DNA from: JANXZO01 sp964355115
Lineage (GTDB): Bacteria > Bacteroidota > Bacteroidia > Bacteroidales > FEN-979
Assembly: GCA_964355115.1 (NCBI GenBank)
Contig: CAYHCQ010000001.1
Coordinates: 18,742-82,741 of the forward strand
Direction: 5' to 3'
DNA length: 64,000 nucleotides
Shown: in pieces, positions 26,541 to 33,717 of the stretch
How the letters are laid out: each line of letters starts with the position of its first letter
Position numbering within the stretch: the first letter of the stretch is position 1
Program-made: the position numbers and the translations under genes
The notes under the pieces: generated by a model
What the model saw: the letters and a program-made list of their open reading frames with translations, nothing else
Database searches by the model: none
What the model was told of the DNA's origin: nothing

Positions 26541-29500
26541 TTACATGTTCCGGCGGTACTGCCCTCCCACTTCGAAAAGGGCATCGGTGATCTGTCCGAT
26601 AGAGCAGTATCGGGTCGCCTCCATCAGGCTTTCAAATATATTACTATTTTGCGTTGCCGCGGTCTTCAGTTTGGCAAGCATTACAGCAGAAATCTCTTTA
26701 TTTGTTTCATGCAGTTGCTCAAGCATTGAGATCTGGTATTGCTTCTCCTCTTCAGTAGCCCGGATGACCTCGCCCGGTGTTATCGTAGGGGAACCTTTAC
26801 TCGACAGGAAGGTATTCACCCCCATGATTGGCAATTTACCATTGTTTTTGAGGGTTTCATAGTATAGTGACTCCTCCTGGATGCGGCTGCGCTGGTACAT
26901 GGTCTCCATGGCGCCCAAAACGCCACCGCGTTCAGATATCCTTTCAAACTCAACCATCACAGCCTCCTCCACAAGGTCGGTAAGCTCCTCGATGATAAAC
27001 GCCCCCTGGAGGGGATTCTGGTTTTTCGCCAGTCCCAGCTCATGGTTAATGATCATCTGGATGGCCATGGCCCGGCGTACCGACTCCTCGGTAGGAGTGG
27101 TAATCGCCTCATCGTAGGCGTTGGTATGAAGAGAGTTGCAGTTGTCGTAAATGGCATACAGCGCCTGCAGGGTAGTCCTGATATCGTTGAAGTCGATCTC
27201 CTGGGCATGAAGCGACCTTCCGGATGTCTGAATATGGTACTTCAGCATTTGCGAGCGGGCGTCGGCCTTGTATTTGAATTTCATTGCCTTGGCCCAGATG
27301 AGCCGTGCAACACGGCCGATTACAGAATATTCGGGATCAATGCCGTTGGAGAAGAAAAATGAGAGGTTGGGGGCAAACTTATTCACATCCATCCCGCGTG
27401 AAACATAATACTCAACGTAGGTAAAACCGTTGGCCAGGGTAAAGGCAAGCTGGGAGATCGGATTGGCTCCTGCCTCCGCAATGTGATAGCCGGAAATGGA
27501 AACGGAATAGAAATTCCTGACGTTGTTATCGATGAAATAGGACTGGATATCCCCCATCATCTTGAGGGCGAAATCGATGGAGAAAATGCAGGTATTCTGG
27601 GCCTGATCCTCCTTCAGGATATCGGCCTGAACCGTTCCACGCACCTGTGTAAGGGCTTCACGCTTAATCCTTTCATACACCTCTGCAGGAAGCACCTGGT
27701 TGCCGGTTACACCAAGCAGCATAAGCCCAAGCCCGTTGTTCCCCTGAGGAAGTTCTCCCTGGTATTGCGGACGGATGGTTCCTGCCTTTTTATAGATCGC
27801 CCTGATCTTTTTTTCAACCTCCTCTTGCAGTCCATTCTGGCGGATATAGATTTCGCATTGCTGATCAATAGCGGCATTCATGAAGTAGCCAACCATGGTC
27901 GGGGCAGGACCGTTGATGGTCATGGAAACCGAAGTATTGGGATTCACCAGGTCGAAGCCGGAGTAGAGTTTCTTGGCATCGTCGAGGCAGGCGATGGAGA
28001 CCCCGGCATTGCCGATTTTCCCATAGATATCAGGACGTATTCCCGGGTCAAATCCGTAAAGTGTAACGGAGTCGTAAGCAGTTGATAACCTCACAAACGG
28101 CATTCCGAAAGAGACATAATGAAACCTTTTATTGGTTCGTTCGGGTCCGCCCTCTCCGGCAAACATGCGGGTGGGATCCTCCCCTTCGCGCTTGAACGGA
28201 AAAACACCGGCGGCAAAAGGAAAAGCACCGGGCACATTTTCGCGGAGGTTCCATTTCAATACATCACCCCATGCTTCATAGCGTGGCATTGATATCTTCG
28301 GGATCTTAAGCCGGGAGAGGGATTCGGTGTGTGTTTCAACCTTTATCTCCTTGTCCCTGACCTTGTAAATATAATAATCGTCCTTGTAGGCCCTTACTTT
28401 TTCATTCCAGTTTTTAATAATATCATGGTTGGCAGGGTCGAGATCCTTTAAAGTCCTCTCAAACAGCATGTCCAGTTCGAGCAGCATACCCGTTTTATTG
28501 CAGGGCGGAGAGGAGCTGTCATCGGTATTCCCGCTTGAATCTGCATGCAGGGTTTCAATGGTCTTCGCAATTGAATAGAGCCGCTGGGCAATTGCAGCCT
28601 GCTTTTCTGTCCATTGGTTGTACGACCTCACCCCTTCTGAAATCTCTGCGAGGTATCGTGTGCGGGAAGGCGGAATAATATAGATCTTTTCCACCATCTC
28701 CATTCCTCCTGCATACTCACTCGAAAACGCAGCGCTTGTCTTCTCTTCAACCTTGCGGATCAGGTCGCGGTAAAGCTCGTTGACTCCCGGATCGTTAAAC
28801 TGGGAAGCCACGGTTCCGTAAACAGGCATCTCATTCACCGGACGGTCGAAGAGTTTCTGGTTGCGCTGATACTGTTTTTTTACATCCCTCAGCGCATCCA
28901 GTGCACCCCGTTTATCAAATTTATTGATAGCGACCAGATCGGCCCAGTCGAGCATGTCGATCTTCTCGAGCTGACTTGCCGCCCCATATTCAGGAGTCAT
29001 TACGTACAGGGTAACATCACTGTGATCGACTATTTCGGTATCGGATTGCCCGATCCCCGAGGTCTCCACGATCACCAGGTCAAACCCGGCAGCCTTCACA
29101 ATATTTATCGCATCCTTCACGTATTTGGAAAGTGCAAGATTCGACTGTCTTGTAGCCAGCGACCGCATGTAAACGCGCGGGTTGAAAATGGCATTCATGC
29201 GGATCCGGTCGCCAAGCAAAGCACCACCGGTCTTGCGTTTTGTAGGATCAACCGAGATGATCGCCAGGGTTTTATCGGGAAGGTCGCTCAGATATCTTCT
29301 CACCAGTTCGTCTACCAGTGATGATTTTCCTGCACCGCCGGTTCCTGTGATCCCCACAACGGGGATCTGTTTTTTTTCTGCCTCCTTTTCAATTTTTTCC
29401 AGGATTGAACGGGCCTGTTCAGGAAAATTCTCCGCCGCGGAAATTAAACCGGCTATTGCGTTTTCATCCCCATTCCGGATTTTTTCTTCCAGAGAGGTAT

Positions 29501-29969
29501 AGCTATCCATGCCTGTTGGTAATACCCCCACCGGGAAATCGCATTTTTCCAACAGGTCATTGATCATCCCCTGCAATGACATTTCCCGGCCATCGTCGGG
29601 CGAATAAATCCTTGTAATGCCATAATCGTGCAAGCCCTTTATCTCGCCGGGCAGGATTACTCCTCCACCCCCGCCAAATATCCGTATATGTCCGCAACCC
29701 CGCTCTTTCAGAAGGTCATGCATGTACCTGAAGTACTCGTTATGCCCTCCCTGGTAGGATGTAATGGCAATCGCCTGCACATCTTCCTGGATGGCGCAAT
29801 CGACCACCTCCTGAACCGACCGGTTATGACCCAGGTGAATGACCTCGGCACCGCTCGCCTGGAGTATCCGGCGCATAATATTAATGGCTGCATCATGTCC
29901 GTCGAAGAGCGAGGCGGCAGTGACTATCCGGATATGATTTTTGGGTTTATATACTTCGGGGATATTCAT
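26541..29969 (-). CDS. icmF: Fused coenzyme-B12 mutase, isobutyryl-CoA mutase type (IcmF)
   Basis: 1142 residues from ATG 29969 (a TTG two codons up is possible). Domain order: B12-binding domain (about 15-140; ASLFDGHDAA with the cobalt-ligand His25), MeaI-like P-loop GTPase chaperone (about 200-415; GTGGAGKSS, NKFDKRG), linker, then the TIM-barrel mutase (about 565-1130). This order is that of IcmF, not of the two-subunit methylmalonyl-CoA mutase. Key substrate positions read Phe603 (in TRMFAGEG) and Gln791 (in EDQAQNT); isobutyryl-CoA mutases have Phe and Gln where methylmalonyl-CoA mutases have Tyr and Arg. Predicted reaction: isobutyryl-CoA to n-butyryl-CoA; IcmF enzymes can also take isovaleryl/pivalyl-CoA. 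In an operon with acyl-CoA dehydrogenase and butyrate kinase. Confidence 0.92.
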   Translation of the reverse strand: MNIPEVYKPKNHIRIVTAASLFDGHDAAINIMRRILQASGAEVIHLGHNRSVQEVVDCAIQEDVQAIAITSYQGGHNEYFRYMHDLLKERGCGHIRIFGGGGGVILPGEIKGLHDYGITRIYSPDDGREMSLQGMINDLLEKCDFPVGVLPTGMDSYTSLEEKIRNGDENAIAGLISAAENFPEQARSILEKIEKEAEKKQIPVVGITGTGGAGKSSLVDELVRRYLSDLPDKTLAIISVDPTKRKTGGALLGDRIRMNAIFNPRVYMRSLATRQSNLALSKYVKDAINIVKAAGFDLVIVETSGIGQSDTEIVDHSDVTLYVMTPEYGAASQLEKIDMLDWADLVAINKFDKRGALDALRDVKKQYQRNQKLFDRPVNEMPVYGTVASQFNDPGVNELYRDLIRKVEEKTSAAFSSEYAGGMEMVEKIYIIPPSRTRYLAEISEGVRSYNQWTEKQAAIAQRLYSIAKTIETLHADSSGNTDDSSSPPCNKTGMLLELDMLFERTLKDLDPANHDIIKNWNEKVRAYKDDYYIYKVRDKEIKVETHTESLSRLKIPKISMPRYEAWGDVLKWNLRENVPGAFPFAAGVFPFKREGEDPTRMFAGEGGPERTNKRFHYVSFGMPFVRLSTAYDSVTLYGFDPGIRPDIYGKIGNAGVSIACLDDAKKLYSGFDLVNPNTSVSMTINGPAPTMVGYFMNAAIDQQCEIYIRQNGLQEEVEKKIRAIYKKAGTIRPQYQGELPQGNNGLGLMLLGVTGNQVLPAEVYERIKREALTQVRGTVQADILKEDQAQNTCIFSIDFALKMMGDIQSYFIDNNVRNFYSVSISGYHIAEAGANPISQLAFTLANGFTYVEYYVSRGMDVNKFAPNLSFFFSNGIDPEYSVIGRVARLIWAKAMKFKYKADARSQMLKYHIQTSGRSLHAQEIDFNDIRTTLQALYAIYDNCNSLHTNAYDEAITTPTEESVRRAMAIQMIINHELGLAKNQNPLQGAFIIEELTDLVEEAVMVEFERISERGGVLGAMETMYQRSRIQEESLYYETLKNNGKLPIMGVNTFLSSKGSPTITPGEVIRATEEEKQYQISMLEQLHETNKEISAVMLAKLKTAATQNSNIFESLMEATRYCSIGQITDALFEVGGQYRRNM

Positions 29970-29993
29970 CAGCAAATCGGCACATCAGCAAAT
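29967..29993. repeat. Direct repeat catcagcaaat at the icmF start
   Basis: Two copies of catcagcaaat, 16 bp apart (29967-29977 and 29983-29993). The first copy contains the icmF start codon on the minus strand. Confidence 0.75.
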
Positions 29994-30004
29994 TAAATAA
30001 TTAA

Positions 30005-31147
30005 TCAGTCGTTCATTATGGCACGTGCAATAATCACCTGCTGGATCTCACTGGTACCTTCGTAAATCTGGGTAAGTTTGGCTTCGCGCATCAGACGTTC
30101 AACATGATATTCCTTAACATAACCATAACCGCCATGTATCTGCACGGCTTCAGTGGTGACGTACATAGCCGTTTCGGCAGCCCAGTATTTTGCCATGGCA
30201 CTGGCCGTTCCGTAAGGTTTTCCCTGGTCTTTCAGCCAGGCGGCCTTGATGCAGAAATAGCGGGCGGCTTCGATACGGGTATGCATTTCCGACAATTTGA
30301 AGGCGATAGCCTGGTGGTTGATGATCTCCGTTCCAAAGGCCTTCCTTTCCTTGGAATACTTCAGGGCGCGTTCAAATGCTCCCTGGGCAATTCCAAGTGC
30401 CTGGGCAGCAATCCCGATACGTCCTCCTTCAAGGGTTTTCATGGCAAATTTGAATCCGAACCCGTCGTCACCCAAACGGTTTTCCTTGGGAACTATCACA
30501 TCGGTAAACATAACCGAATGGGTATCGCTGCTGCGCATACCCATCTTGTCCTCGTGAGGACCGAGTGTTATGCCGGGAGAATGACGATCGACCAGAAAAG
30601 CATTGATCCCCTTATGTCCTTTTTCGGCATGGGTTTGTGCGATAAGAATATACGTGCCAGCAGAATTCGCACTGGTGATCCAGTTTTTCACCCCGTTAAC
30701 CAAGTAGTGATCGCCCTTGTCGATTGCCGTGGTACGCTGCGAGGTGGCATCCGATCCGGCTTCGGGCTCAGAAAGCAGAAATGCCCCTATCTTTTCACCC
30801 CTGGCAAGGGGTTTCAACCATCTCTCCTTTTGTTCTTCCGTGCCAAACGCTTCAACTCCATAGCAAACCAGCGAATTATTCACCGACATGATAACGGAAA
30901 CCGAACTGTCTATCTTCGAGATCTCTTCCATCGCCAGCACATACGAAACGGTATCCATACCTCCCCCGTCGTATTTTGTGTCGACCAGCATTCCAAGGAA
31001 CCCAAGTTCTGCAAGGGCCTTTACGTGGTGAGTTGGAAATTCGGCTTTGGCATCCCTCTCCAGGACGTCCTTGATCAGCTCCCGCTGGGCATAATCCCGT
31101 GCAGATTGCTGGATCATGATTTGTTCTTCGGTGAAATCAAAATTCAT
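30005..31147 (-). CDS. Acyl-CoA dehydrogenase, short-chain/butyryl-CoA type
   Basis: 380 residues, the standard size. FAD-dependent alpha,beta-desaturation of acyl-CoA. FAD/substrate segments LLSEPEAGSDA and VNGVKNWITSA, the helix EGGRIGIAAQALGIAQG, and the catalytic base Glu363 in IYEGTSEIQ (the position used by butyryl- and medium-chain enzymes) are present. First gene of the icmF-buk operon, driven by a strong predicted promoter at 31198-31229. In context a butyryl-CoA (or isobutyryl-CoA) dehydrogenase; no etfAB genes are in the window. Confidence 0.92.
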   Translation of the reverse strand: MNFDFTEEQIMIQQSARDYAQRELIKDVLERDAKAEFPTHHVKALAELGFLGMLVDTKYDGGGMDTVSYVLAMEEISKIDSSVSVIMSVNNSLVCYGVEAFGTEEQKERWLKPLARGEKIGAFLLSEPEAGSDATSQRTTAIDKGDHYLVNGVKNWITSANSAGTYILIAQTHAEKGHKGINAFLVDRHSPGITLGPHEDKMGMRSSDTHSVMFTDVIVPKENRLGDDGFGFKFAMKTLEGGRIGIAAQALGIAQGAFERALKYSKERKAFGTEIINHQAIAFKLSEMHTRIEAARYFCIKAAWLKDQGKPYGTASAMAKYWAAETAMYVTTEAVQIHGGYGYVKEYHVERLMREAKLTQIYEGTSEIQQVIIARAIMND

Positions 31148-31197
31148 GGCTTAACTTTATAAAGCGTTAATAATAAATAACTTGTGCATTCCCTTTA

Positions 31198-31229
31198 CAA
31201 AGATACCATTTATCACAAAGTAATTCAAA
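31198..31229 (-). promoter_or_regulatory. Strong predicted promoter of the acyl-CoA dehydrogenase/icmF/buk operon
   Basis: On the minus strand: TTTG (31226-31229), exactly 20 nt, then TATCTTTG (31198-31205). Both boxes match the Bacteroidota consensus perfectly. The -33 box sits in the A/T tract of the adjoining terminator hairpin. Confidence 0.7.
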
Positions 31230-31256
31230 AAAAACCCGCCTTTCGGCGGGTTTTTT
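31227..31256. terminator. Bidirectional intrinsic terminator
   Basis: Stem cccgcc/ggcggg with a tttc loop (31235-31250), flanked by an A run on the left and a T run on the right, so it can end transcription in both directions. Confidence 0.8.
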
Positions 31257-31303
31257 GATAGAAACCAAATCCCCGGGAACCACCCCGGGGGTAGAAACCA
31301 AAC

Positions 31304-31324
31304 AAAAACCCGGTGTTACCCGGG
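31304..31324 (-). terminator. Intrinsic terminator of the lipoprotein gene at 31338
   Basis: On the minus strand: stem cccgg/ccggg with a 6-nt loop (31309-31324) followed by a T5 run. It lies 13 nt after the lipoprotein stop. Confidence 0.65.
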
Positions 31325-31337
31325 AGTTCTTTATGCG

Positions 31338-32087
31338 TTAATTGATGGTGATTCCCATCTTGGAGTAGGCAGACTCATTTACAAAATAGAATTTCTTGCT
31401 GCTGATATCCTCTGATTTGTAATTCCACGGACAAACCTGGAGCATTCCCTGTCCTGCGGCAAGTTTTGAAAGTTCAGCTGCTGAGAAGGTACATTGAGCT
31501 GCACTGCCGCCAACGCGTTTCAGGATATACCCATTGCTGTAGTCAGCAATTGTAATATAAACCGAATCGGCATCGCTGACCGCAGAACCCAGTGAGATTG
31601 TCAATCCGCTTGCTTTGGTAATGGTTGCAGGAAGTGAGCTATATCCCGAAAAGTCGGCCATGGGTCTGTCATTTGTGTAACTGATGGCAGGTACACCACC
31701 CGATCCCGATACGACCCAGGCAAACTGGTTAAATACAAGAGGATCGGTAAGGGTCTGGTAAACATAGGCATTATTGCCTGTTTTAGTCAGCATTTTGTTA
31801 TTCAGGGATACGTTCCCGGCATCAACCAGGCCTCCGCCCGGCGCTGAAAAGAAGGAGGCAACGGCCGAGTTCACTTCCACCGGGATGGTATATCCGGCTA
31901 CCGTGGTATAGGATACGGACTTTACAGCAACCATTCCACCGTAAGCATCACCGAAAGCAATCGACGGTGTGGAGGCGGAGGGTGTTGAAGGAATATCATT
32001 TATGACATCCGCTGTCTTGGTACAGCCTGAAATAAGCAGGGAACCGAACATAAGACCAGATAATAGAATTTTACTGATGATTTTCAT
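31338..32087 (-). CDS. Hypothetical lipoprotein
   Basis: 249 residues. Lipobox LLISGC (Cys22) shows a lipoprotein. The mature part is rich in Ser, Gly and aromatic residues, with alternating hydrophobic/polar stretches typical of an all-beta fold (SVYITIADYSNGYILKRVGG). No family recognised. It has its own strong promoter and terminator and is probably a monocistronic, well-expressed envelope protein. Confidence 0.75.
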   Translation of the reverse strand: MKIISKILLSGLMFGSLLISGCTKTADVINDIPSTPSASTPSIAFGDAYGGMVAVKSVSYTTVAGYTIPVEVNSAVASFFSAPGGGLVDAGNVSLNNKMLTKTGNNAYVYQTLTDPLVFNQFAWVVSGSGGVPAISYTNDRPMADFSGYSSLPATITKASGLTISLGSAVSDADSVYITIADYSNGYILKRVGGSAAQCTFSAAELSKLAAGQGMLQVCPWNYKSEDISSKKFYFVNESAYSKMGITIN

Positions 32088-32108
32088 AGCTTTTTATATT
32101 TTATCCGG

Positions 32109-32140
32109 CAAATATAAACCTTAAATAGACTGATTCCAAA
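32109..32140 (-). promoter_or_regulatory. Strong predicted promoter of the lipoprotein gene at 31338
   Basis: On the minus strand: TTTG (32137-32140), 20 nt, TATATTTG (32109-32116). This is a perfect match to TTTG-N20-TAnnTTTG, 21 nt before the start codon. Confidence 0.7.
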
Positions 32141-32148
32141 TATTATTT

Positions 32149-32205
32149 AAAAAAAAAGAGGCTGTCTCGAAAAAAACCGGTTTACGGCTTTGCTGAGACA
32201 GCCTC
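32149..32205 (-). terminator. Long-stem intrinsic terminator of the lipoprotein gene at 32219
   Basis: An 11-bp perfect stem gaggctgtctc / gagacagcctc (32158-32168 and 32195-32205) with a 26-nt loop, followed on the minus strand by a run of nine T. Confidence 0.8.
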
Positions 32206-32218
32206 CCCAGGGGGTTGC

Positions 32219-32767
32219 CTACTGTTTTATGTAAGCTATTTTCAAGTCTCCGGCACGTGTATGCTCAATGATAACACAACGTGTTTCAGTAATCTCAAGA
32301 ATGTCGATCACGAATTTGCGGTCGCCTTCGAGCTCTTTTGCAACTACCCGCGTTCCTTTGCTCTTCATCTTCCATTTGACCTTCAGCGGCTTCGGGTAAT
32401 ACATCTTTACAGCTTTCCCGTTGTCATAGACCTCGAAATCGGCGCGTTGCTCACTTCTGATCAGCCTGTCGAGTGCAGCACCCATACGCTGTTCGGGCGA
32501 CTCTGCCTGGACCCCGCCCGCAGCGCCGGCACTCCTGGTCGAATCGCCGGCTTTCGCCTTTACCGGCTGGGCCGCATTCGCGCCTGGCTGCCCGCTGGCG
32601 GCGGCCTGCGGTTCCGGAACTGCATTCGGATCAATATATTTTTCTACACTTTCAGGTTTCCATTTTCCTACAATAAGCTTTGCATTTGGATGGGTTGTGA
32701 CACATGAACTCATAAATACAACACCCAATATAAAAAGACAAAAAATCAATAGACGGTTGTTCTTCAT
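32219..32767 (-). CDS. Hypothetical lipoprotein with low-complexity linker
   Basis: 182 residues. Lipobox VFMSSC (Cys22). An IVGKWKPESVEKY start of the mature domain resembles lipocalin-like small lipoproteins, but a low-complexity Ala/Gly/Pro/Gln-rich stretch (about residues 48-88) interrupts it; that DNA (32500-32625) is clearly G+C-richer than its surroundings. The C-terminal half is beta-rich (RKFVIDILEITETRCVIIEH). Function unknown. Ends in a long-stem terminator. Confidence 0.7.
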   Translation of the reverse strand: MKNNRLLIFCLFILGVVFMSSCVTTHPNAKLIVGKWKPESVEKYIDPNAVPEPQAAASGQPGANAAQPVKAKAGDSTRSAGAAGGVQAESPEQRMGAALDRLIRSEQRADFEVYDNGKAVKMYYPKPLKVKWKMKSKGTRVVAKELEGDRKFVIDILEITETRCVIIEHTRAGDLKIAYIKQ

Positions 32768-32803
32768 TTTCAGCAGGTTTTTTATACAAACGACAATTCA
32801 GAT

Positions 32804-33145
32804 TAATTATTATATCTCTTTTCTCACGTCAACAGTCGAATCCTCATTGTTTACATGCACTTCAAATCCCCTCTTCCTGAAAACAGAGATCATTCGCTGG
32901 TTGTCGGTGGTGGTCTGGGCCACTATTTTTTTGAGATTCCAACGGGCTGCAATATCGAGGCAATAATCGGTGATGCTGTTTCCGATGGAGACAAATTGTG
33001 AAAACCCGATCTTGCCTTCGATGGCCCAGTCAAGAACCGATGTGCAAAGAGCGCCCGATTGCGAAATAAATGCGATATTTCCGGGCTTCGGTATATCGGC
33101 CGCGAAACTGGCATTGAGTTTCAGCCCGGGAACAATTGATTCAGG
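32804..33145 (-). pseudogene. Remnant of a PatZ-like acyl-CoA-synthetase/GNAT protein acetyltransferase
   Basis: Translating the minus strand from 33145 gives 113 open codons with no ATG start before the last third. The first part reads LKLNASFAADIPKPGNIAFI then SQSGALCTSVLDWA and GFSQFVSIGNS, matching the ligase-CoA part of ADP-forming acyl-CoA synthetases. Directly after it, IAARWNLKKIVAQTTTDNQR and MISVFRKRGFEV match the C-terminal GNAT domain of PatZ-type lysine acetyltransferases. In an intact protein (about 880 residues) these two parts are some 600 residues apart, so the middle and the N-terminus have been deleted. The remnant's 5' end overlaps the stop of the thioredoxin-like gene by a few bases. 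Confidence 0.8.
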
Positions 33146-33668
33146 GTTTCTGATAGGTTTTCGGGTCCAGCGCCTTCGGACTCCACATTGTAAGGAAACG
33201 AATCACCTTTGTAGTGTCATATCCCTTGACCTTTGGGTTGAAATATTCAAATGCATCTGAATCCTGCGTATTGAGCCTCTTGCCTGTTTTATCGAGGATT
33301 ACAAAAACTGGATAACCAAAACGATTGGGGTATCCGAATTCCTGAAAGAGCGCATAATCGCGCTTTGCTTTATCCTGCGATACGTTAAACAGCATGTAAA
33401 TGTAATTCGACTTCATTACCGAATCAACCTGGGGTGCTCCGTTTACCAGGGCATGAAACCGCATACACCATGAGCACCAGTTGCCTCCGAATTGCACGAG
33501 AATATTTTTGTTTTCCTTTTGTGCCTGCTCTATTGCCTTCTGCAGATCGGCCCGGCCATCCTGGTTTTCGTTGTATGGCTTTCCTGCAGTCTGGCCAAAG
33601 GAATTGATAATTGACAATTGACAATTGACAATTATGATTAGAGCGGTAATTCGGATGAATCGTTTCAT
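33141..33668 (-). CDS. Thioredoxin-fold secreted protein
   Basis: 175 residues from ATG 33668 (MKRFIRITALIII), chosen because it starts a signal peptide ending in FGQ; the frame is open further up into the M28 gene. The core contains ILVQFGGNWCSWCMRFHAL, a CxxC redox site of the thioredoxin_7/DUF255-like type, and the cis-proline-like strand FGYPVFVILDKTG. Predicted periplasmic thiol oxidoreductase or chaperone. The signal peptide is partly encoded by an attgaca tandem repeat. It follows the M28 peptidase gene by 49 nt. Confidence 0.82.
   Translation of the reverse strand: MKRFIRITALIIIVNCQLSIINSFGQTAGKPYNENQDGRADLQKAIEQAQKENKNILVQFGGNWCSWCMRFHALVNGAPQVDSVMKSNYIYMLFNVSQDKAKRDYALFQEFGYPNRFGYPVFVILDKTGKRLNTQDSDAFEYFNPKVKGYDTTKVIRFLTMWSPKALDPKTYQKP
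33603..33633. repeat. 7-bp tandem repeat (attgaca) within a signal-peptide coding region
   Basis: One attgata and three attgaca units plus att. On the coding (minus) strand it encodes the h-region residues NCQLSIIN of the thioredoxin-like protein. Confidence 0.85.
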
Positions 33669-33717
33669 AAAAAGGATTTCTTGCGAAATTAAAAAAAATC
33701 TCATGATCATCACCGTA

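Noticed and set aside
26541..29969. Methylmalonyl-CoA mutase annotation for the B12 mutase
   Set aside because: The fused domain order and Phe/Gln at the substrate positions point to the isobutyryl-CoA type.
30104..31162. 352-codon frame opposite the acyl-CoA dehydrogenase
   Set aside because: The dehydrogenase has all family motifs; the antisense frame has none.
31271..31290. ccccgg/ccgggg hairpin as a third terminator
   Set aside because: No T run follows on either strand.
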